DNA from: Candidatus Aminicenantota bacterium
Lineage (GTDB): Bacteria; Acidobacteriota; Aminicenantia; UBA2199
Length of the DNA stretch: 5,214 nt
Direction of reading: 5' to 3'
Assembly (NCBI GenBank): GCA_030671465.1
Contig: DAOVIP010000166.1
Location: 1-5,214 of the forward strand
Shown: positions 4,926 through 5,214 of the stretch, in pieces
Layout: each line of letters begins with the position of its first letter
How positions within the stretch are numbered: position 1 is the first letter of the stretch
Notes under the pieces: model-generated
The model's input: the letters and a program-made list of their open reading frames with translations, nothing else
Database searches by the model: none
Told to the model about the DNA's origin: nothing
Position numbers and translations under genes: made by a program

Positions 4926-5214
4926 ATGATAAAACATAGATGTGAAATTGACAAAGAGGGGAAGGATTTGGATTTTGATGAATTGGTGGAGATCAAATCC
5001 AGAGAAAAAACATCGGCAAAACCGAGCCCTCCCAGAATGTATCGGGTCATACTTCACAATGATGATTATACCACCATGGATTTTGTGATTGAGATACTGG
5101 TATCGATTTTTGATAAACTTGGAGCTGAAGCCACCCGGATTATGCTGGATGTTCATAAATGTGGTAAAGGGGAATGTGGTGTTTATATTTATGATATTGC
5201 CATAACCAAAGTAA
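4926..5214 (+). CDS. clpS: ATP-dependent Clp protease adaptor ClpS (3' end outside window)
   Basis: ClpS is a cytoplasmic adaptor that binds N-terminal destabilising residues of substrates and delivers them to ClpAP. The window holds 96 codons. The diagnostic core is clear: YRVILHNDDYTTMDFVIE (residues 39-56) contains the HNDD and Thr/Met residues that line the N-degron pocket. RIMLDVHKCGKGECGVY contains the conserved pocket His. The frame ends at YDIAITKV, so only about 10-20 residues should be missing. An ATG at 4926 gives a 37-residue N-terminal extension without a visible Shine-Dalgarno. An in-frame TTG at 4968 is preceded by purine-rich GAGGGG six bases upstream and would give a more usual 23-residue extension; I keep the ATG but the start is uncertain. 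It has its own promoter and a palindrome in the leader. In many bacteria clpA follows directly, which here would be beyond the window. Confidence 0.92.
   Translation, partial: MIKHRCEIDKEGKDLDFDELVEIKSREKTSAKPSPPRMYRVILHNDDYTTMDFVIEILVSIFDKLGAEATRIMLDVHKCGKGECGVYIYDIAITKV

Noticed and set aside
4821..5156. 111-codon open frame on the minus strand opposite clpS
   Set aside because: It lies antisense to a confidently identified ClpS and its promoter, and the translation shows no recognisable domain.

Overview
The window looks like a chromosomal segment from a Gram-negative-type bacterium of moderately low GC. By eye, most genes sit near 40-45% GC and the 1240-2241 gene near 30%. ClpS and an MtfA-type peptidase together argue against a typical Firmicute. 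Recognisable TTGACA/TATAAT-like promoters suggest ordinary sigma-70 usage. I cannot name a phylum from the sequence alone.

Layout. (1) 1-313, plus: the C-terminal end of a type I glutamine synthetase (glnA). (2) 364-1185, plus: a membrane-anchored zinc metallopeptidase of the MtfA/M90 family. (3) 1240-2241, minus: a formimidoylglutamase (hutG). It is the only minus-strand gene, is markedly AT-richer than its surroundings, and has no other hut gene beside it. (4) 2322-2486, plus: a short open stretch, apparently the broken 3' end of a larger gene, with a Gly-rich tail ending in a CGKKLD-type zinc-ribbon terminus. (5) 2490-4788, plus: three consecutive genes for related N-terminal zinc-ribbon proteins (232, 331 and 192 residues). 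The first two carry C-terminal transmembrane segments and overlap by an ATGA; the third is soluble. (6) 4926 to the window end, plus: clpS, the N-degron adaptor for ClpAP, cut off at the window edge. It has its own strong promoter and a perfect 16-bp palindrome in the leader.

How it fits together. The three zinc-ribbon genes are the least ordinary part. They share a pair of CxxC motifs at the N terminus and recurring aromatic Y-x-P-F-[WF]-x-[VI] segments. In the first two, the last such segment is followed by an [NS]-A-x-x-G-[EK] turn and then by membrane helices. This resembles zinc-ribbon membrane proteins that in other bacteria accompany SPFH-domain (flotillin-like) proteins, for example the B. 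subtilis ydj cluster. The fragment just upstream has the kind of Gly/Met-rich plus zinc-ribbon tail found on such SPFH proteins. A reasonable reading, which is inference, is that this was an SPFH plus zinc-ribbon membrane module whose SPFH gene was largely lost when the AT-rich hutG segment arrived. The three zinc-ribbon genes remain intact.
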